Below are positions 53,371 to 61,837 of a stretch of 64,000 nt of DNA, one piece after another. The position numbers and the translations under genes are program-made. The DNA is taken from contig NZ_LR594659.1 in NCBI RefSeq assembly GCF_901827155.1, positions 930,001-994,000 of the forward strand. Direction: 5' to 3'. Origin of the DNA: Variovorax sp. PBL-H6 (lineage in GTDB: Bacteria > Pseudomonadota > Gammaproteobacteria > Burkholderiales > Burkholderiaceae_C). Positions within the stretch are counted from its first letter, which is position 1. Each line of letters starts with the position of its first letter. Below the pieces are notes generated by a model that did no database searches, was not told where the DNA came from, and was given only the letters and a program-made list of their open reading frames with translations.

Positions 53371-54438
53371 CTAGGCGTCGAAGTACCAGCGGACCGAGTG
53401 GAAGAACACCGGGGCCGCGAAGCACAGCGCATCGACGCGGTCCAGCAGGCCGTTGGCGCCGGTCACGCCCATGCCGCGCCCGCCCCAGTTGGGGATGCCG
53501 CGGTCGCGCTTGAGCGCCTTCATCACCAGGTGACCCATGGAGCCTGCCACGCAGGCGAGCAGGGAGACGGCCAGCGCCTGGCCGAAGCGGAAGGGGGTGA
53601 CGAACGAGAACATCGCGCCGACCAGGCTCGCGATCGCCATGCCGATGGCCCAGCTGCGCCAGTTGAAACTGCTGCTCACGTGCGGTGCGGCCGGCGCGTC
53701 CCTGAATAGCCAGTCGCCGGTTCGCCTCAGGAAGCCTCGACGTAGCTCGATGCCGTCCTCGTCCCCACTGCCCGGCACGCTGCTGCGCCGCGAGATCAGG
53801 TGCTGCACCAGGACACAGGTCTGCACCACGAAAACCAGGAAGAACACCAGGAATGCGCTCTTGCCCTCGTAGCCGGGAAAGGAGAGCAGCAGCAGCGCCG
53901 GCACGTGGCTCATGCCATAGACGCAGACCATGATGCCCCACTGCAGCTTCGCATTGCGCTCGAGGAAGTGATGGGGGTCGTCGGCCAGCGCGCTCACCAC
54001 CGGGATGGCGAGGAAGACGTAGACCGGGATGAACACGGTGAACAGGTCGAAGCGCGCCGTCGCGACCAGCCAGAACTGGATCGGCAGCACCACGAAGAAG
54101 GCGAGGATCAGGCTGCGGTGGTCGCCGCGCCGCGTGGGCGACAGCGTGATGAACTCGCGCAGCGTGAAGAAGGAGATCAGCGCGAACAGCACCGTGGCCA
54201 CGGTTTCCCCCAGCGCCCAGCCGATCCAGAAGATCACCGCCATGAACCAGGTGGTTCCCAGCAGCCCGCGGAAGTGCGCCAGTTCGCGCTGCCAGCGCTC
54301 GTCGTGCTGGGGGTTGCGACGCTCGCGGAAGGTCAGCAGGAAAGCCACGGTGCTCACCATGACGAGCAGGCCGAAGACGATAAAGAACAGCGCCGCGACC
54401 TGGTGGGTGGGCGAGAGCTGGCGAAGGTATTCGTTCAT
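53371..54438 (-). CDS. Phosphatidate cytidylyltransferase-like (CdsA family) membrane enzyme
   Basis: 355 residues, about eight helices. The C-terminal CTP-transferase signature is GSMGHLVMKALKRDRGIPNW followed by GGRGMGVTGANGLLDRVDAL (Lys-Arg, Gly-Gly and DRxD). It would make CDP-diacylglycerol. A charged loop (EDGIELRRGFLRRTGDWLF) precedes it. The protein is longer than E. coli CdsA at its N-terminus. It follows the acyltransferase gene by 14 bases: together they make and activate phosphatidate. It is not beside bamA/dxr, so it may be a second CdsA. Confidence 0.85.
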   Translation of the reverse strand: MNEYLRQLSPTHQVAALFFIVFGLLVMVSTVAFLLTFRERRNPQHDERWQRELAHFRGLLGTTWFMAVIFWIGWALGETVATVLFALISFFTLREFITLSPTRRGDHRSLILAFFVVLPIQFWLVATARFDLFTVFIPVYVFLAIPVVSALADDPHHFLERNAKLQWGIMVCVYGMSHVPALLLLSFPGYEGKSAFLVFFLVFVVQTCVLVQHLISRRSSVPGSGDEDGIELRRGFLRRTGDWLFRDAPAAPHVSSSFNWRSWAIGMAIASLVGAMFSFVTPFRFGQALAVSLLACVAGSMGHLVMKALKRDRGIPNWGGRGMGVTGANGLLDRVDALCFAAPVFFHSVRWYFDA

Positions 54439-54452
54439 TCGGTCGGCAGGCC

Positions 54453-55193
54453 CTACACGTAGCGCAATGCGACCACGGCTTCGCGCGCTCGGTCGAGGAA
54501 GGGGCGGCGCTCCTCGCTCTCTTCGAGCCGGATGGGTTCGCCGAAGGTGACCGAGCAGAGGATCGGCACCGGCACCACCTCGCCCTTGGGCATCACACGC
54601 TGCACGTTGTCGATCCAGGCCGGGACAAGCACCGCCTCGGGGAACATCTGCGCCAGTGCGTAGAGGCCCGACTTGAACTTCTGCGGCTCGCCGGTGTGGC
54701 CGCGCGTGCCCTCGGGGAAGATGATGATCGAGTCGCCGCTTTGGAGCGCATCGATCAGCGGCTGCAGCGGCACCAGGGCTTCGGCGCTGCCCGGCTGCGG
54801 CATGGGCGCCGGATCGGCGGATTCGATCGGCTCGGAGACCATCGGCATGGCCTCTTCGAACACGGGCTCGATGCGTTCGCGCGGCGCCGCGACGGGAGTG
54901 GGCACGGGCGCGCTGCCGCCGCGTTCCACGTAGATGGCGTTGAACACCTCGGTGGTGATCCAGCGTTTGAAGGGCGTCGTGGCCCAGTAGTCGCGCGCCG
55001 CGATCGGCCGTGTGATGCTGCGCAGTTCCTCCGGCAGCGCGGCCCAGATCATCACCAGGTCGAGATGGCTTTGGTGATTGGCGAAGTAGATGCGCTGCTC
55101 GGCCTTGGGCGGACAGCCCCACCAGCGCGCCTGGGCACCGGTGAGAAGCCGGATCAGGCCCAGCAACACCCACCCCGTGAACTTTGCAAGCAT
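54453..55193 (-). CDS. PlsC-like 1-acylglycerol-3-phosphate acyltransferase with a Pro/Glu-rich insertion
   Basis: 246 residues. The N-terminal anchor is LAKFTGWVLLGLIRLLTG. Acyltransferase motif I is ANHQSHLDLVM (HxxxxD) and motif III is IIFPEGTRGHTG. Between the motif II region (AIYVERGG) and motif III lies an insertion of about 45 residues rich in Pro, Glu and Ala (VPTPVAAPRERIEPVFEEAM). This is not usual in PlsC. The catalytic residues are intact. Coupled by position to the CdsA-like gene. Confidence 0.83.
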   Translation of the reverse strand: MLAKFTGWVLLGLIRLLTGAQARWWGCPPKAEQRIYFANHQSHLDLVMIWAALPEELRSITRPIAARDYWATTPFKRWITTEVFNAIYVERGGSAPVPTPVAAPRERIEPVFEEAMPMVSEPIESADPAPMPQPGSAEALVPLQPLIDALQSGDSIIIFPEGTRGHTGEPQKFKSGLYALAQMFPEAVLVPAWIDNVQRVMPKGEVVPVPILCSVTFGEPIRLEESEERRPFLDRAREAVVALRYV

Positions 55194-55234
55194 GGCGGCG
55201 ATGATACGGGCCGCGCATGCGTGTTTTTCTCGGC

Positions 55235-55240
55235 TATGAT
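55235..55240 (+). promoter_or_regulatory. Candidate -10 of the tRNA-Gly gene
   Basis: TATGAT ends 15 bases before the mature tRNA 5' end, giving a predicted leader of about nine bases. No good -35 match is visible. Confidence 0.45.
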
Positions 55241-55255
55241 TCGCACCCTTCAAAC

Positions 55256-55331
55256 GCGGGAATAGCTCAGTTGGTAGAGCGCAACCTTGCCAAGGTTGAG
55301 GTCGAGAGTTCGAGACTCTTTTCCCGCTCCA
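55256..55331 (+). tRNA. tRNA-Gly (anticodon GCC)
   Basis: 76 nt including an encoded CCA. The acceptor stem is GCGGGAA (55256-55262) with TTCCCGC (55321-55327), discriminator U at 55328. The D arm contains AGCTCAGTTGGTAGAGC and the T arm contains GAGAGTTCGAGACTC. The anticodon GCC is at 55289-55291 within CTTGCCAAG. It stands alone between minus-strand genes. Confidence 0.97.
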
Positions 55332-55389
55332 GATTTCTCCTCGCCTACCCCCAGCCGGTGCCACGCCAAGACCCGAGCTGCGTGTCAGA

Positions 55390-56139
55390 TCAGGGCAGCT
55401 CGGCCGAGGGCATGCGCGCCGCAATGGTGGCCGCGCGGGCTGCAAGATAGGCAGACTGGGAGCGCCGCTCGAAGAGCTTGGGGCTCGGCAGCATCACCGC
55501 CAGCCGCGCCGCCTCCTGGGTACCGAGCCGCGAGGCCGGTTTCCTGAAGTAGTGCTGCGCAGCCGCCTCGGCACCGAAGATGCCTTCGCCCCACTCCACG
55601 CTGTTGAGATAGATCTCCAGGATGCGCTGCTTGTCCAGCAGCAGTTCCAGCACGACCGCGAGCACCAGCTCCTGGCCCTTGCGCAGCAGCGTGCGCTCGC
55701 CCGACAGCAGCAGGTTCTTCGCGAGTTGCTGCGTGATGGTCGAGCCGCCGCGCAGTTGCACCGCGCGTGGCTCCTTGCCGCGCGCACGCATCTGTGCGGC
55801 GCGACGGGCAGCGATCTGCTCGGCCCTGGCATTGCGCTGGCGCGCACGTTCGACGGCCTCCCACTCGACGCCGTTGTGATAGATGAACTCGCCGTCCTCG
55901 CTCGCGATGACGGCGCGCTTCAAGTTGTCGGCGATCTGGCCATACGGCACCCATCGCTGTTTCCAGCCGCGCTCGCCGTTGCTGCGCTCCTCGGTCGCGA
56001 GCTGCCAGGCCTCTGAGCGCTGGAAAGCGGTCGACTGCGGATCGAACACCGCCATCGCGGCGATGCGCCCGATGAAGAAGACCTCGAGCGCGACCGCCGC
56101 GAACAACAGGCAGAGCACCCACCGCAGGAGGGCCTTCAT
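55390..56139 (-). CDS. mtgA: Monofunctional biosynthetic peptidoglycan transglycosylase
   Basis: 249 residues. It has one N-terminal transmembrane helix (VLCLLFAAVALEVFFIG) and a GT51 domain. VIASEDGEFIYHNGVEWEAV has the catalytic Glu; GGSTITQQLAKNLLLSGERT and LEIYLNSVEWGEGIFGAEAA follow. It polymerises lipid II without transpeptidase. The start overlaps aroE (ATGA). The 3' end lies close to the tRNA-Gly gene on the opposite strand. Confidence 0.94.
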   Translation of the reverse strand: MKALLRWVLCLLFAAVALEVFFIGRIAAMAVFDPQSTAFQRSEAWQLATEERSNGERGWKQRWVPYGQIADNLKRAVIASEDGEFIYHNGVEWEAVERARQRNARAEQIAARRAAQMRARGKEPRAVQLRGGSTITQQLAKNLLLSGERTLLRKGQELVLAVVLELLLDKQRILEIYLNSVEWGEGIFGAEAAAQHYFRKPASRLGTQEAARLAVMLPSPKLFERRSQSAYLAARAATIAARMPSAELP

Positions 56140-56996
56140 TGGCGGTCGACCACCGCGCGCAGCTCGGCGAGCACCTGCGCCGAGGGCGGCCGCACGCCGC
56201 GCCAGAAGGCGAAGGACTCGGCAGCCTGTTCAACCAGCATACCCAGCCCGTCGCGCGGCACGGCGCCATGTTCGCGGGCCCAGTCGAGGAAGCCGGCGGC
56301 CGCCGGGCCGTACATCATGTCGATGGCCAGTGCGCCGCGCCGCAGCACGCGGGCCTTCACCGGCACTTCACCCCCAGCGAGACTGGACGCGGTGCCGTTC
56401 ACCATGATGTCGAACTCGCCGGGCACGGATTGCAGTTCGTGCGCTTCCAGGGTGATGCCGTGCTGCAGCGCAAGTGCCGCATGGTGCCGCACCAGGGCGA
56501 TCGCCTTGGCGAGCGTGCGGTTGGCCACCACCACGCGGCGCGGGCCGGCTTCCAGCAGCGGGCCCAGCACGCCGGCCGCGGCACCGCCGGCGCCCAGCAG
56601 CAGCAGCTCGTGGCCCGCCAGTGTGACGCCGGCGTGCTGCGTGATGTCTGCCACGAGCCCGGCGCCGTCGGTGTTGTCGCCGTGGATGCCGTCCACGTCG
56701 AAGCGCAGCGTGTTGACCGCGCGCGCCAGCATGGCGCGGGGGCTCAGGTGCTGCGCCAGCGCTGCGGCCTCGAACTTGAAGGGCACGGTGATGTTGCAGC
56801 CGCGCGCCGTGCCGGCTGTCTCGGCGCGAAACGCTGCCACGGCCGCCTCGAAGCCGTCGAGCGGCACCAGGCGGCGGCCGTAATCCAGCACCTGGCCGGT
56901 CAGTTCGGCAAAGCGCGCGTGAATCCAGGGCGAGCGGCTGTGCTCGACCGGGTTGCCCATCACACAGTAAAGGTCCATGGTGTCTCGCTCGCTCAC
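56136..56996 (-). CDS. aroE: Shikimate dehydrogenase
   Basis: 286 residues. EHSRSPWIHARFAELTG (substrate loop), GCNITVPFKFEAAALA (catalytic Lys), HGDNTDGAGLVADI and LLLGAGGAAAGVLGPLLEAG (NADP loop) are diagnostic. It reduces 3-dehydroshikimate with NADPH. ATG at 56996 overlaps the TonB-like stop by four bases; ATG six codons later (MDLYCVMGNP) is also possible. Confidence 0.95.
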   Translation of the reverse strand: MSERDTMDLYCVMGNPVEHSRSPWIHARFAELTGQVLDYGRRLVPLDGFEAAVAAFRAETAGTARGCNITVPFKFEAAALAQHLSPRAMLARAVNTLRFDVDGIHGDNTDGAGLVADITQHAGVTLAGHELLLLGAGGAAAGVLGPLLEAGPRRVVVANRTLAKAIALVRHHAALALQHGITLEAHELQSVPGEFDIMVNGTASSLAGGEVPVKARVLRRGALAIDMMYGPAAAGFLDWAREHGAVPRDGLGMLVEQAAESFAFWRGVRPPSAQVLAELRAVVDRQ

Positions 56997-57856
56997 TGCT
57001 TGGACGACGAGGAGACCTGGGCCTCGAGCGTCTCGTCGCGCGTGAACTTGAAGCGCGAAGGCAGCACGATCTGGTCGGTCTGCCGCCGCATCGCGTCCGT
57101 GAATTTGCCGAAGCTGCCGATGCTGCGAACGATGGCCTGCGCGCGCCGGTCAAGCGTGGAATTGCCCGACCCTTCGATGACCTCGGTGCCGAGGATCGCG
57201 CCGTCGAAGTTGACCGTCACCATCATCGTGAGCTCGCCATAGAGCTTCTTGCCGGCGAGCTCCGGGAAGTTTGCGGTGCCGCGCGCCTCGATCTTGCGGC
57301 GCAGCGCGTCCACGTAGACAGCGTAGGTAGCCTCACGCGTGGCCGGGCTGAGGTAGCGCTTCTTGGGGCGCGCGTTCTCCTCGTTCACCCGGCGCTCGAT
57401 CTCGGCCAGGATCTTGACCAGCTGGCGGCGCTTTTCCTCGCGCGCGGCGTTCTCGCTGGGGTTGCCCTGGTGCCGCGGGTCCGGCAGTGGCATTGCGGCG
57501 AGTTGCTCCTTGATCTGTGTCAGCAGCAGCATTTGCTGGGCCTGCATGGCCTCGACCTGGCGCTGCGCGTCTTCCATCGAGTCGCCGATGGTGGTGAAGG
57601 TGGAGGGCGGAAGCGGGCTGGTGGCGCGCCCGCGTTCGAGGTCGCCCCCGCCGGCCAGCGAGCTCTGGGCGATGGCCACGGCTTTCTCGGGACGATCGTT
57701 GGTCTTGGCGTTGACCAGGATGACCTCCAGCGGCGTCTCGGTGAAGACGCGGTTGAAGGACTCGGGATCGGCAAAGCGAAACGCGAGCAGGAGGGCGTGC
57801 GCGGCGACCGAGATGCCGAGCGCGAGCTGCAGCCTGCTCAGGTCGCGCAGGTTCAT
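56993..57856 (-). CDS. TonB-like energy transducer protein
   Basis: 287 residues with an N-terminal helix (LALGISVAAHALLLAFRF), the usual TonB anchor with His in the membrane segment, a coiled-coil region (MEDAQRQVEAMQAQQMLLL) and a TonB C-terminal domain. The last carries YLSPATREATYAVYVDALRR, GELTMMVTVNFDGAILGTEV and DRRAQAIVRSIGSFGKFTD. The periplasmic stretch is not strongly Pro-rich, unlike classic TonB. No exbBD are adjacent. It overlaps both neighbours by four bases, so it belongs to the RNase-tonB-aroE-mtgA operon. Confidence 0.83.
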   Translation of the reverse strand: MNLRDLSRLQLALGISVAAHALLLAFRFADPESFNRVFTETPLEVILVNAKTNDRPEKAVAIAQSSLAGGGDLERGRATSPLPPSTFTTIGDSMEDAQRQVEAMQAQQMLLLTQIKEQLAAMPLPDPRHQGNPSENAAREEKRRQLVKILAEIERRVNEENARPKKRYLSPATREATYAVYVDALRRKIEARGTANFPELAGKKLYGELTMMVTVNFDGAILGTEVIEGSGNSTLDRRAQAIVRSIGSFGKFTDAMRRQTDQIVLPSRFKFTRDETLEAQVSSSSKQ

Positions 57857-59913
57857 GCAGGCACCTTCGAGGGCGCAGGCGCCTCGTCGCCGTCGGCCAG
57901 GTCCACCGCAATGGCAATCGGCCCGGCGACTTCCTCTTCGTCGCCTTCCTCTTCGGCCGCTGGTTCGGCCGGCGCGGCATCGAGGCGCTCGATGACGGTG
58001 CCGTGCACATCGAGGGCGATCTCGTCGACCTCACCGAGCTTGACGCGCACGCGGGCTCCGCGCGCGAGGCCCTGGTTGCCGGTGACCTGCAACACCAGCG
58101 GCAGTGCGTCGGCACGCGCGAGGGCACCGTTGGGCACGTCCTTGATCAGCGTCGCATCGAGCTCGGAGATGCCCTGCTGCTCGAGGTACTTCAGCGTCCA
58201 GAAGCGCTCCATGGCGCCCTGGTGCGCGTTGTAGGCGGCATAGGCGGCATCGAAGCCCGAGAGGATGGAGAACAGATCGGCGTCCTTGGGCTTGAAGGGC
58301 GCTGCCAGCGCGGCGGTCTTGCCATGGCGCGCCGCCGCGATGATCTGCCATTGGTTCACCAGGTCGGTGTAGCGGCGCAGTGGAGAGGTGCTCCAGGCGT
58401 AGCTCTTCACGCCGAGTCCGGCATGCGGAAGCGCCTTGGTGCCCATGCGCACCTTGATGCCGGGTGCCAGGCTGGCCTGGCTGCGGTAGAGGGCCGGCAC
58501 GCCGAGCTCGCCGAGCCAGCTGCCCCAGCTGCTGTTGGCCAGGATCATCGCCTCGGACACGATCAGGTCCAGCGGCGCGCCGCGCTGGCGCGTCGTGATC
58601 TGCACCCGCTCGTCGCCGGTGGGCTCGCCCTGCGCGTCGGTCAAGCGGAAGTTGTAGTCGGGCCGGTTGAAGCTCTCAGGCTTGCCGCGCACCACCTCGC
58701 GCTGCGCCTTCAGCTGCTTGGCCAGTCGGAACAGGAAAGACAGCGGCTCGCGCAGGCGCACGGCCACCTCGGGCGTGCCCGCGCTGACGACCGAGGCGTC
58801 TTCGAGCCAGGCTTGAGTGATGAAGCCGTCGAGCTGGTCGTGCCGCAGGTTCGCCACGATGGGCACGCGCTCGAGGCGGGTCTCCGTGGCTTTCAGTGCC
58901 AGCGTGGCCTCGTCGAAGTCGGCATACAGCGAGACAGCCGGGCAGTCGCGGCCTTCCTGAAGGGTGTAGGTTTCCACCACCTCGTCGGGCAGCATGGTGA
59001 TCTTGTGGCCGGGCATGTAGACGGTGGACATGCGCGCGCGCGCCACCTGGTCGATCGGGCTGCCGGGCGCCAGCGCAAGGGCCGGCGCCGCGATGTGGAT
59101 TCCGACGCGCACCGTGCCGCTGCCGAGGCGATTGACCGAAAGCGCGTCGTCGATCTCGGTGGTATGGGAATCGTCGACCGAGAAGGCCTGCACCTCGGCG
59201 AGTGGCAGCTCGTCGGCGATGGCCGGGGCCTTGAGCACCGGGAAGCCGGTGCCCTTGGGGAAGTTCTCGAAGAGGAATCGGCGCCAGTGGAACTGGTAGG
59301 GCGAGTCGATGGCTCCGGCGCGCTGCAGCAGTTCGAGGGGCGGGCGCTGCGTGGAACGCGCGGCCTCCACGACGGCCTTGTATTCGGGCGCGTTCTTGTC
59401 GGGCTTGAAGAGGATCTTGTACAGCTGCTCGCGCACCGGCGCGGGGCACTCGCCGGCGCCGAGCTGCGCCGCCCATCCGGCAATCTGGGCCTGCACCAGC
59501 TTCTTCTTCTCGATGGCGGCGAGCGCCTGCTGCACGATCTCGGTCGGCGCCTTCTTGAACCGGCCCTTGCCGGCGCGGCGGAAGTAGTGCGGCGCCTCGA
59601 ACAGCGCCAGCAGCGAAGCGGCCTGCTGCGCCAGAGCGGGCTGGGCCTGGAAATAGTCGGAGGCCAGCTCGGCGAATCCGAATTCCCCTTCGGGGGCGAA
59701 TTCCCAGGCCAGGTCGAGGTCCATGCCGGCGGCGAGCGCGCGGGCTTCATCGAGCAGTTGGGCCGGCGCCGGCTTCTCGAAGCGCAGCACGATGTTGGCG
59801 GCCTTCACCTTGACGCGCTTGCCGGAATCGAGCTCCACCTGTGCCGAGGACTCCGCCTCCGACAGGACACGGCCGCCCAGGTATTTGCCGGCTTCTTCGA
59901 ACAATACAAACAT
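57853..59913 (-). CDS. RNase II/R-family 3'-5' exoribonuclease
   Basis: 686 residues. It has an N-terminal winged/CSD-like region, a central RNB catalytic domain and a C-terminal S1-like segment. The RNB core is AFSVDDSHTTEIDDALSVNR (catalytic Asp cluster), RMSTVYMPGHKITMLPDEVV and YAWSTSPLRRYTDLVNQWQI. An acidic tail (EPAAEEEGDEEEVAGP) ends it. It degrades single-stranded RNA. It is too short for RNase R and lacks its Lys-rich end; the betaproteobacterial RNB-family protein of this type has no settled name. Confidence 0.88.
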   Translation of the reverse strand: MFVLFEEAGKYLGGRVLSEAESSAQVELDSGKRVKVKAANIVLRFEKPAPAQLLDEARALAAGMDLDLAWEFAPEGEFGFAELASDYFQAQPALAQQAASLLALFEAPHYFRRAGKGRFKKAPTEIVQQALAAIEKKKLVQAQIAGWAAQLGAGECPAPVREQLYKILFKPDKNAPEYKAVVEAARSTQRPPLELLQRAGAIDSPYQFHWRRFLFENFPKGTGFPVLKAPAIADELPLAEVQAFSVDDSHTTEIDDALSVNRLGSGTVRVGIHIAAPALALAPGSPIDQVARARMSTVYMPGHKITMLPDEVVETYTLQEGRDCPAVSLYADFDEATLALKATETRLERVPIVANLRHDQLDGFITQAWLEDASVVSAGTPEVAVRLREPLSFLFRLAKQLKAQREVVRGKPESFNRPDYNFRLTDAQGEPTGDERVQITTRQRGAPLDLIVSEAMILANSSWGSWLGELGVPALYRSQASLAPGIKVRMGTKALPHAGLGVKSYAWSTSPLRRYTDLVNQWQIIAAARHGKTAALAAPFKPKDADLFSILSGFDAAYAAYNAHQGAMERFWTLKYLEQQGISELDATLIKDVPNGALARADALPLVLQVTGNQGLARGARVRVKLGEVDEIALDVHGTVIERLDAAPAEPAAEEEGDEEEVAGPIAIAVDLADGDEAPAPSKVPA

Positions 59914-59952
59914 GGGGCGGATTGTCCCATGGGGGCCGGCGCGCGCCGCGCC

Positions 59953-60549
59953 TCAGACTGGATCGATGAAGGCCATCGTCTCGTCCAGGTGATTGCGCTC
60001 GAAATCGGACAGGGCGTGGTCACCGCCGTCCAGCAGCTTGATGCGGCTGCCGGGATAGCGGGCCGACATTTCCCGCCAGTCCAGCAGCTCGTCCCCCTTG
60101 GCGATGACGGCGAAGACGCGTTCCGGCTGCGCCAGCGGGCCGGCGTCGAGCGCGCGCAACTCGTCGATGTACTCGGGGCAGAAATAGAAATGGTCGGACG
60201 GATCGTGCCACGCCGTCTGCTCGCCGATGTAGTTCGCCAGGTCCCGCGCCGGATGCACGGCCGGGTTCAGCAGCACCGCGCGGCAGCGCGTCAGGCCGGT
60301 CACGTAGGTGGCATAGAAGCCGCCCAGCGAGGAGCCGACGACTGCCATGCCGTCGCGCGGCCATTGCGCGATGCCTCGCATGACCAGGTCGATGGCCGCC
60401 TGCGGCGAAGGCGGCAGCTGCGGGCACCACCAGTGCACCTGCGGATGCCGCTCGCGGACACGCTGCGCCATCTGCCGTGCCTTGGTGGACTGCGGCGAGG
60501 AACGAAAGCCGTGGAGGTACAGCAGGTGGGTGGCGGGCGCGAGGTTCAT
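59953..60549 (-). CDS. YqiA/YcfP-like alpha/beta-hydrolase
   Basis: 198 residues. LLYLHGFRSSPQSTKARQM (oxyanion region), VVGSSLGGFYATYV (nucleophile Ser in GxSxG) and LDGGDHALSDFERN (catalytic His) are visible; Asp in AKGDELLDWRE is a likely third triad member. YqiA is an esterase of small substrates with unknown physiology. It lies 39 bases before the RNase gene on the same strand and 78 bases from the divergent rodA. Confidence 0.88.
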   Translation of the reverse strand: MNLAPATHLLYLHGFRSSPQSTKARQMAQRVRERHPQVHWWCPQLPPSPQAAIDLVMRGIAQWPRDGMAVVGSSLGGFYATYVTGLTRCRAVLLNPAVHPARDLANYIGEQTAWHDPSDHFYFCPEYIDELRALDAGPLAQPERVFAVIAKGDELLDWREMSARYPGSRIKLLDGGDHALSDFERNHLDETMAFIDPV

Positions 60550-60613
60550 GCCTTTGTCTTACTCAAGGGCCGCAGTGCTTCCGCGATTGTCGGTGAAGCA
60601 GGCGGCGCCAGCG

Positions 60614-60619
60614 GATAAT
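60614..60619 (+). promoter_or_regulatory. Candidate -10 of rodA
   Basis: GATAAT eight bases before ATG 60628; the predicted transcription start is within two bases of the start codon. No clear -35. Confidence 0.4.
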
Positions 60620-60627
60620 CCGCGCCC

Positions 60628-61782
60628 ATGTCTGCCGTGTTCCACCAGCCGTCCTTCGCACGACGCATCGCGCCCGTGTTCCAGGGCTTCGACGGCTTTC
60701 TCGCCTTCGCGGTGCTGCTGCTGGCCTGCGCCGGGCTGCTGACCATGTACTCGTCCGGTTACGACCACGGCACGCGCTTCATGGATCACGGCCGGAATAT
60801 GCTGCTGGCCGGCTTCATCATGTTCGTGGTGGCACAGGTGCCGCCGCAGCGACTGATGTTCTTCGCCGTGCCGATCTACGTGGTGGGCGTGGGGCTGCTG
60901 GTCGCGGTGGCGCTGTTCGGCATCACCAAGAAGGGCGCCACCCGCTGGATCAATGTCGGCATGGTGATCCAGCCGAGCGAGATCCTGAAGATCGCCATGC
61001 CGCTGATGCTGGCCTGGTGGTTCCAGCGTCGCGAAGGCCAGCTTCGCCCACTGGACTTCGTGGTCGCGACAGTGCTGCTGGCGGTGCCCGTCGGGCTCAT
61101 CATGAAGCAGCCCGACCTGGGCACGGCACTGCTGGTCCTGGCCGCCGGCCTGTCGGTGATCTTCTTTGCCGGCCTCTCGTGGAAGCTGATCATTCCGCCT
61201 GTGATCATCGCAGCGATCGCGGTGTCGCTGATCGTGGGCTTCGAATCGCAACTGTGCGCCGACGGCGTGGATTGGCGCGTCCTGCACGACTACCAGAAGC
61301 AGCGCATCTGCACGCTGCTCGACCCGACCAAGGACCCGCTGGGCAAAGGCTTCCACATCATCCAGGGCATGATCGCCATCGGCTCCGGCGGGATTGGCGG
61401 CAAGGGCTTCATGCAGGGCACGCAGACGCACCTGGAGTTCATTCCAGAGCGCACCACGGACTTCATCTTCGCCGCCTATTCCGAGGAGTTCGGCCTTGCA
61501 GGCAACCTGGCGCTGATCGCGGGCTTCATATTCCTGATCTTCCGTGGACTGGCCATCGCGCTGGACGCGCCCACCTTGTTCTCGCGCCTCCTGGCCGGAG
61601 CGGTGACGATGATCTTCTTTACCTATGCATTCGTGAACATGGGCATGGTCAGCGGCATTCTTCCGGTCGTGGGCGTGCCCTTGCCTTTCATCAGCTACGG
61701 CGGCACTGCGATGGTGACGCTGGGATCGGGGCTGGGCATCCTGATGGCGATCGCGCGGGCCAAGAGGCTGATGCAGAGCTGA
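60628..61782 (+). CDS. rodA: Rod-shape peptidoglycan polymerase RodA
   Basis: A 384-residue SEDS glycosyltransferase with ten predicted helices. GATRWINVGMVIQPSEILKI, KQPDLGTALLV, GKGFHIIQGMIAIGSGGIGG, IPERTTDFIFAAYSEEFGLA and LPFISYGGTAMV separate it from FtsW; the large periplasmic loop fits RodA. It acts in lateral wall elongation with PBP2. In many betaproteobacteria it follows mreBCD-mrdA, but here the upstream neighbour is a divergent esterase gene, so it is transcribed separately. Confidence 0.93.
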   Translation: MSAVFHQPSFARRIAPVFQGFDGFLAFAVLLLACAGLLTMYSSGYDHGTRFMDHGRNMLLAGFIMFVVAQVPPQRLMFFAVPIYVVGVGLLVAVALFGITKKGATRWINVGMVIQPSEILKIAMPLMLAWWFQRREGQLRPLDFVVATVLLAVPVGLIMKQPDLGTALLVLAAGLSVIFFAGLSWKLIIPPVIIAAIAVSLIVGFESQLCADGVDWRVLHDYQKQRICTLLDPTKDPLGKGFHIIQGMIAIGSGGIGGKGFMQGTQTHLEFIPERTTDFIFAAYSEEFGLAGNLALIAGFIFLIFRGLAIALDAPTLFSRLLAGAVTMIFFTYAFVNMGMVSGILPVVGVPLPFISYGGTAMVTLGSGLGILMAIARAKRLMQS

Positions 61783-61825
61783 GAAGCGCATTCACGGATT
61801 CCGAGCACCATCCAGGGGGCGAGCC

Positions 61826-61831
61826 TAGAAT
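61826..61831 (+). promoter_or_regulatory. Candidate -10 of tldD
   Basis: TAGAAT six bases before ATG 61838; the predicted transcription start coincides with the A of the ATG. Confidence 0.45.
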
Positions 61832-61837
61832 CCCTCG

